Of a DNA stretch of 64,000 nt, positions 58,748 through 64,000 are shown piece by piece; the stretch's first letter is position 1; each line of letters begins with the position of its first letter. The translations under genes and the position numbers were made by a program. Source of the stretch: Reticulitermes lucifugus. Its lineage: Eukaryota > Arthropoda > Insecta > Blattodea > Rhinotermitidae. The stretch lies in contig JAKCWW010000217.1 in the NCBI GenBank assembly GCA_026260175.1, forward strand, positions 52,499 to 116,498. Reading direction: 5' to 3'. The notes under the pieces are model-generated. The model had not been told where the DNA came from and ran no database searches. It was given only the letters and a program-made list of their open reading frames with translations.

Positions 58748-61487
58748 TAACATTAATTTCTTACTGAATTTTCGTTTAAAGCATGTAGATATCAGTAATA
58801 CGACTTGTGTGCGCGACGAATGTTTGGTTTCAAAGTCGAAAGCCCCTCAGGAGCAGAGCGGCTTGTTACCGAGGGCCGAACCGAAAATTTTCCCATTTTT
58901 AATTGTCGTTTTTGAAGCTTTGTTTCCATGATACTCGTACGTACATCTTATCCAGTGATAACAACTAATATGGGAGTTGCAAATCGGCCTAGCCCTCACA
59001 AAGGTCGCCCGAAGCCAGGTAATAGTACGTTTACACCGCAAGATGATCTCTCAGGCCACGTTCACCATTGAAACGTAAATATTGTAAACCCTTGATTGAC
59101 CATTCCGAAAGGAGAGAAATCCAAGGGACAGCAGTCAATATGTGTTCTGCATTTGTTTTCGAATATTGATAGAAGCGAAGCGATTGCAAATTCACAACGC
59201 GGTCACGCTGTTGCTGTTCTCTATGGACGATTACAAATTACGTAACGGCTTTGGTCTTACAGACATGCATATTAACTAATGATCTAAGAAGACCGGCAAT
59301 GTACATAAAACGTAACATTGAGGCGCGTTCGCGTAACCATTTTTGCCGTGGAAGTACAAAAAGTATTACATATTCTGAGTGAGTGAGTGGGTAAGTGTGT
59401 GTGTGTGTGGGGGGGGGGGGCTTAGTTATCCAACATGCAATCCGCATGCACCGTATTATATTGGCATATGTGGCCTGTCTGGCTCTACCATATTTTTCCA
59501 CATTATCTCATAAACGGCACGACTTTCGGAAAAATGTTATTGAACATAAAATGTGTGTTTTGATTTTGTCTTTGCAACTTTTCTCTGAAAAATGTCTCCT
59601 TCTAAGAAGAATTAAGCGAGATACTATCATGTAAAGTACAAGTTATTCTTGTCACATTTTAATGAAACTTGAATTTTCTCGGCAATTGTCGGAAAATACT
59701 CAAATATCAAAATTCACGAAAATCTGTCCAGTGGGAGCAGATTTGTTCTATACGGACGGACAGACACACAGTCGTACGAATAGACAAGAGACATGACGAA
59801 GCTAATACTCGCTTTTCGCAATTTGGCGAACGCGCCTAAATAATAGAAGGGAGTAAATAAGTGGAAGTTGTGATAAAGTGAATAACAAATTAATCGTTAT
59901 TTTAGAATAGTTAATTTTGAAGAATTAAGCGGTGGGACACTGCAATAAGTGACACGCTAACAGCCCGACTGTTAACATTCATCTGTATGCCATCAAAATA
60001 TATATCAAATGTTGACCATGAACTGTGTACTAAGTTACAAATTAGCGAAGATCTAAAGTAAACTACATCAAAGGATCAACTGAACAGTATATCCATTTAT
60101 TGTATTGGTGGGTGTCTTGTCTTCTAACGAATAGCTTCCCTGTGACAGACTGCATTTGCTCTTACTGCAAGCTGCACATAAACTCGCCATCATCACGCAA
60201 ATTTCGTCTTAATGCAGAAACAGGCTGCGATTGCTATGGCATCATGCACAGTACAGTCGGTTATAGACTGCGGCGCCCTACGTCCAAATACCGCTTCCGT
60301 TTCAGACACACAAATCATCACTAACAAGGAAGTTGAACCAGCATATCAACTTAGCTTTGGTCGGCGGTAGCGGAGTTATACATTCCACGTCGCAGTCAGT
60401 GCCCAGATAAGAGGTTCGGCGTGGCATCCATCTGCTACACGAAAATTCTTCTCATATGACGTGTCCGACTTCATGTTGCGAGTTCTCAGAAGCGATCACT
60501 GATAACGCCGATTCAACTGGCTGACGGAATTCACGCGACGTAGAGATTATATTGTCTTGCCCTTTAACCTGCACTTGACTCCCCACCAACTCCGTGGGTT
60601 TCACGCGGCTGTACACCCCGGCCTCCTAACTACGCCTCTCTTGTTTCCGCGCTCTCAAAACGCTCGTCATGAAACACCAATGCATTCCGACTTTATTTAT
60701 ACTCCTACCTACACTGATACACGACAATGACTCTTCCGAACAGTTAGCAGTGTACGTCTCTTACCGCAATGAAGTGCTTGCCTTGCTTTCGGTTCACCAC
60801 TTCAGACGGGCAGGCTGGTGGATCAGACTGCCGCTGCAAACATGCAATCAGTTGATCAGTTATACTATCAGATTGTACGGGCAGATCAGAGTATCACGTG
60901 ACACATGTAGGTATTATTGACATGTAGTTGCAAGCTCCATAGTTACTACAAGCAGTATTAGTTCTTTATTCTTATTTGATTCTTCTTGTCTTATACACAT
61001 CGTTCGTAGGACAAATGTGCCTTTAATAATGGGATTATTTCATCGCTCGCGTTAGTGTTCTTCGGCCAGGAAGCAATAAAATTATTTGTGTACAAAGTTT
61101 TGTTTCCATTCCGTTTGCACGAAGGGTGAATTGAGTGATATAGTCGGTGTGTTTAAGCACTATTGGAATTTGTTCGCAGTGCTGCACACATGTGAACAGC
61201 GGATACCCCACGGCCAAACAGAGTGTGAATTAACGCTGTCACTTCAAAGAAGCTGTTTTATTGTGCCAAGTTATATCTCTCTTTTCTGTACTGTAAGTGC
61301 ACTGTCAACGAAAAGTGCGTAAAATCATGAATTAGCAAAGCATATCCGTGAAATGGTTAGCAATACTGCTTCATATCTGTGAGGGTCTAGGGTTTGAAAG
61401 TTCGCCCGGAGACAGACGATCATGGCTGCAACCTATAGTGTCGTTTTCTATAATTTTAAGGTGATTCATCCCCGTTGTGCTGTTAAT
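58748..61487. other. Intergenic, no supported gene
   Basis: A G-run of 11 after a GT repeat at 59397-59420. A patch around 59745-59830 (ACGGACGGACAGACACACAG then ACATGACGAAGC) that resembles a dispersed insect repeat but was not assigned. No domain in any frame. Confidence 0.35.
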
Positions 61488-61543
61488 CAAATGTGTATAT
61501 TTCCCAGTACTCTGTCATACACAACACCATATATAAGTCGATC

Positions 61544-61584
61544 AGGCAACACGTATCGGCTTATTACAAGCCATCATCAGGCCT
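61544..61584 (-). ncRNA. Hammerhead ribozyme motif, left arm
   Basis: Minus strand: AGGC (stem I 5'); exact CUGAUGA (61574-61580); stem II GGCUU/AAGCC with a GUAAU loop; GAUAC where GAAAC is expected (61553-61557); GU; GUU (61548-61550); GCCU pairing fully with AGGC. Only one core base (A to U in GAAAC) departs from the canonical pattern. The right arm retains GAAAC. Confidence 0.6.
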
Positions 61585-61653
61585 TCTGTCTTAAGAACCA
61601 ATCAAACTTATGACTTCAGTCATAAGTTTTTATTGAATGGTTCTGAAAAGAGA

Positions 61654-61694
61654 AGGCCCGATTATGACTTGTAATAAGCCGAAACTTGTTGCCT
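61654..61694 (+). ncRNA. Hammerhead ribozyme motif, right arm
   Basis: Plus strand: AGGC; CCGAUUA (61658-61664, two changes from CUGAUGA); stem II GACUU/AAGCC with a GUAAU loop; exact GAAAC (61681-61685); UU; GUU (61688-61690); GCCU pairing with AGGC. Together the two arms preserve every canonical position between them. Confidence 0.55.
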
Positions 61695-61754
61695 AATCGA
61701 CTTATACGGCTTGTTGTGTAAGACTGTTTACTGGGAAATATATACATTGGTCAT

Positions 61755-62887
61755 TTTCTATGTCCATAACACGACATAGCGCTTCTACGTATTTTTCAAT
61801 GTTCGCGTTCACGTATACTGTGGGACGTTTGTGGAAAAACATTGTGACATATAGGCCTACTACTGTAATGAAAAATCTCTGAAGGTTTTGTTGTTGAAGT
61901 AAGGCATACCAGAGCATACTAGTTTATCGCGATGGGGTCACACAGCATCAAAACATTTCCGTATATATTAATTAAATCCACCCTGTAATATATTTTTACA
62001 CCCCACCGAACTGCAATGGCCGATTTCATCTTTGTGGTTTCTATTCTGTCAAACAGCCACTTTGAGTATAAAATGAATCTGGTGCTTCGTATGAAGTCTG
62101 TTGTGTTAGTGACTCCTCTCAAAATAGTTCAACCTCGGTTTGTGTTATAACCGGGCCATTGGGGTACTGAGAGTGACAATTCCTCCATTATCGCCCTCTT
62201 ACAAAGTGGAGATGAAAGATGTTTATCACTGTCGGAGTCTTTCACTACGATTCGAAATTGTTTGCGAGCCTGATGTTCGAAAATATGAGTCACTGTATAA
62301 TATGGATCAAAATACTTGCGCCAAGCTCCTTACACAATTACAAGCGTAATATACGCGTAACTTTTCCTGGCAGACGTTTACTTTCGCATACAATAGGAAA
62401 CGTCTGAGGTATTATTGGCATTGAAGATTTATATTGTGGTCCTCTGTTTTACAGAAGCATACAGTGATTTATACCTTGAAAATGGAAGTAGCAGCTCCTC
62501 CAAGACGCTGGTCACACTCTACTGGTTCACATAGTCTTCTATCGCTAGAGTCAAAATCTGAATAAAGTATGTGCTTGTATGCAGATATTTTTACCCGTCC
62601 GGCATTATGTTCGTCGACTATAATTGTGTTCGTATTTACATAGACCTAAATAAACTTGACTGCCTATACTGTAGTTCATAATTTTATTATTGTAAGATGT
62701 AACTACAAACATGCGTGTAGTTCTGTAGTAATGTACAAAAATTGAAAAATATTATACAATAATTTATGAAGAAACTGACTATACCCCTAAACAGGTTCAT
62801 GTTCCATCGTGTACCTTAGTTACAATGTTGTAAATAACATAATGCAAGCACACGTGTGTGGGTGTTAATTGCACCTCCTGTTTGTTG
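61755..62887. other. Intergenic, no supported feature
   Basis: Nothing recognised. Confidence 0.35.
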
Positions 62888-62926
62888 TCCGACACGTTTC
62901 GGTCCTTCTGGGGTCGTTATCAGGGA
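62888..62926 (-). ncRNA. Hammerhead-like motif, minus strand
   Basis: Minus strand: UCC (stem I 5'); CUGAUAA (62917-62923, one change from CUGAUGA); an imperfect stem II GACCC/GGACC; exact GAAAC (62896-62900); GU; GUC (62891-62893), the preferred cleavage triplet; then GGA pairing with UCC. No inverted partner was found nearby. A TA repeat lies immediately to the right and may have replaced it. Confidence 0.5.
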
Positions 62927-62932
62927 GTGCAT

Positions 62933-62956
62933 ATATATATATATATATATATATCT
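62933..62956. repeat. TA microsatellite
   Basis: About eleven TA units. Confidence 0.9.
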
Positions 62957-63182
62957 GAAGCTTGCCGATTAATGAACAAAATACAGGTGAAAAAATTCCT
63001 CTTTTCGAAATAATCAGCCAACCGAAGGTTACTGCGCACGTTCAGTCACAGCCTCTCGATCACACTTAAATGCAGCCAGACCGTTCAGACCCACCTTAAC
63101 CAGAACGAGAAAGACAAGGCATTGTCTACCTACAGTCAAACCGAAACGAATTAAAGACATCGAATAATAAACAAGCCGAACC

Positions 63183-63640
63183 CAATGGCCGCACGGTCTA
63201 AGGCGTAGGTCTGCGGCCAATAGCTTGCTGGCATTGCGGGGTTGAATCCCGCCGGGGGCATGGATGTCTGTCTTTTGTGAGTGTAGTGTGTTGTCAGGTA
63301 GAGGTCNNNNNNNNNNNNNNNNNNNNNNNNNNNNNNNNNNNNNNNNNNNNNNNNNNNNNNNNNNNNNNNNNNNNNNNNNNNNNNNNNNNNNNCGCTCGCT
63401 TGCTAGGATCGTGGGTTCGAATCCCACCGGGGGCATGGATGTCTGTCTTTTGTGAATGTTGTGTGTTTTCAGGTTAGAGGTCTCTGCGACGATCTGGTCC
63501 CTCGTCCAGAGGAGTCCTACGGAGTGTGGTGTGTGTCATTGAGTGTGATCAGGTGCAACAACAACCCTCTACACCTACAGTGGGTAGGTAGAAGTGGTCA
63601 TACTATGAAAGAAAGAAAGAAAGAAAATAATAATTATCAT
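63183..63640 (+). mobile_element. Tandem pair of tRNA-Leu-like SINE heads with gap and GAAA tail
   Basis: Head 1 starts CAATGGCCGCACGGTCTAAG, with B box GGGGTTGAATCCCGCC, then GGGGGCATGGATGTCTGTCT. After an N run (63307-63392) a second head supplies GCTTGCTAGGATCGTGGGTT then CGAATCCCACC, followed by the same GGGGGCATGGATGTCTGTCT block and the full body (GGTCCCTCGTCCAGAGGAGT). It ends with GAAAGAAAGAAAGAAA. The second B box is canonical. It is either a genuine dimer or an assembly duplication at the gap. Confidence 0.75.
63307..63392. other. Assembly gap (86 N) between the two SINE heads
   Basis: The repeat on both sides is the probable cause of the gap. Confidence 0.99.
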
Positions 63641-63717
63641 AAAAATTTACGACAGCCAAAAGACATGCTTTATTATTGAGAATATAACATCTGTCGTAAT
63701 TACTTAATTTCCACATG

Positions 63718-63772
63718 TATGTGTGTGGATATGTATGTATGTATGTATGTATGTATGCGCGTGTGTATATAT
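63718..63772 (+). repeat. GTAT microsatellite
   Basis: ATGTATGT units followed by GCGCGTGTGTATATAT. Confidence 0.85.
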
Positions 63773-64000
63773 GTAAACATTAATTTAAAATTAGGAGCAT
63801 CACCCTGCCGTCGTCCTAGAGACCTCATAAAAACTGCACACATCGAAAACGCTACGCCTTAAAATACCACCAAAACGCCACATAATAAAAAGAAACGAAA
63901 TTATTAAGTCACATATTAAAGGTGCGGCTAAACATGTACAAAGTAAGGATGCGTTTAATATTCAGAGCTGAAACCTTACTACCTCCTCGGTTGATACCAT

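Larger units (their letters stand above)
61488..61752. mobile_element. 265 bp fold-back element with paired hammerhead motifs
   Basis: The arms are inverted copies over about 125 bp around a central ATGACTTCAGTCAT: TATTTCCCAGTA with TACTGGGAAATA-type ends, GTCGATCAGGCAAC with GTTGCCTAATCGAC, CGGCTTATTACAAG with CTTGTAATAAGCCG, and GAACCAATCAAACTTATGAC with GTCATAAGTTTTTATTGAAT. Each arm has a hammerhead-shaped string facing outward. No coding capacity. The arms have diverged slightly, so the element is not brand new. Confidence 0.75.

Overview
This window looks like repeat-dense intergenic or intronic DNA from an insect nuclear genome. The evidence is AT-rich sequence with frequent in-frame stops, several tRNA-derived SINE families, remnants of a LINE coding 3' end, many microsatellites, and a block of degenerate TTAGG-type pentamers (the insect telomere motif). 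I also see short fold-back elements of a style common in cockroaches and termites. A blattodean host is an inference, not a proof. No host protein-coding exon, rRNA gene, intact tRNA gene or CRISPR array can be supported.

Layout. 1-99 holds a SINE fragment with a tRNA-Leu-like head. 1-16 kb is mostly unannotatable AT-rich DNA with two long inverted-repeat elements (1088-1820 and 11651-12250), one fold-back element (2269-2460) and one small hairpin. 15-24 kb holds SINE pieces, an 85 bp tandem repeat (17858-18112), a decayed tandem repeat of about 59 bp (19000-19400) and a reverse-oriented SINE. 26-36 kb holds a MITE-like hairpin, a two-part SINE, a long tetranucleotide array, a near-perfect 118 bp palindrome (31619-31736), a SINE with a clear 13 bp target duplication (33903-34161) and another fold-back element. 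40.5 kb carries a fold-back element with an intact hammerhead-type core.

The only substantial coding content is at 44-49 kb. Two related DNA transposons lie back to back, separated by a single TATA. Element A (44089-46709) has no transposase and is filled with nested repeats. Element B (46714-49034) has terminal inverted repeats of about 100 bp. It carries a two-exon gene for a retroviral-integrase-like DDE transposase of the Ginger / 'KRAB-A domain-containing protein 2-like' type. That gene is disrupted by one stop codon and by an assembly gap. The rest (49-64 kb) is intergenic DNA with LINE and SINE remnants, a 265 bp hammerhead-bearing fold-back element (61488-61752), another hammerhead-like site (62888-62926) and a tandem SINE pair with a gap (63183-63640).

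Most interesting signal. Short inverted-repeat elements scattered through the window carry hammerhead-ribozyme-shaped motifs: a CUGANGA-type box, a stem II hairpin, GAAAC, a two-base-pair stem III of AC/GU closed by a tiny loop, then GUH. In several loci stem I also pairs. The families have unrelated stem sequences but the same architecture. In the paired elements the motifs sit in inverted orientation in both arms, facing outward. Hammerheads with minimal stem III are known from Penelope-like retroelements. The paired, outward-facing arrangement in non-coding fold-back elements is what deserves a second look.

Three runs of N (33933-34088, 48103-48218, 63307-63392) interrupt repeats.
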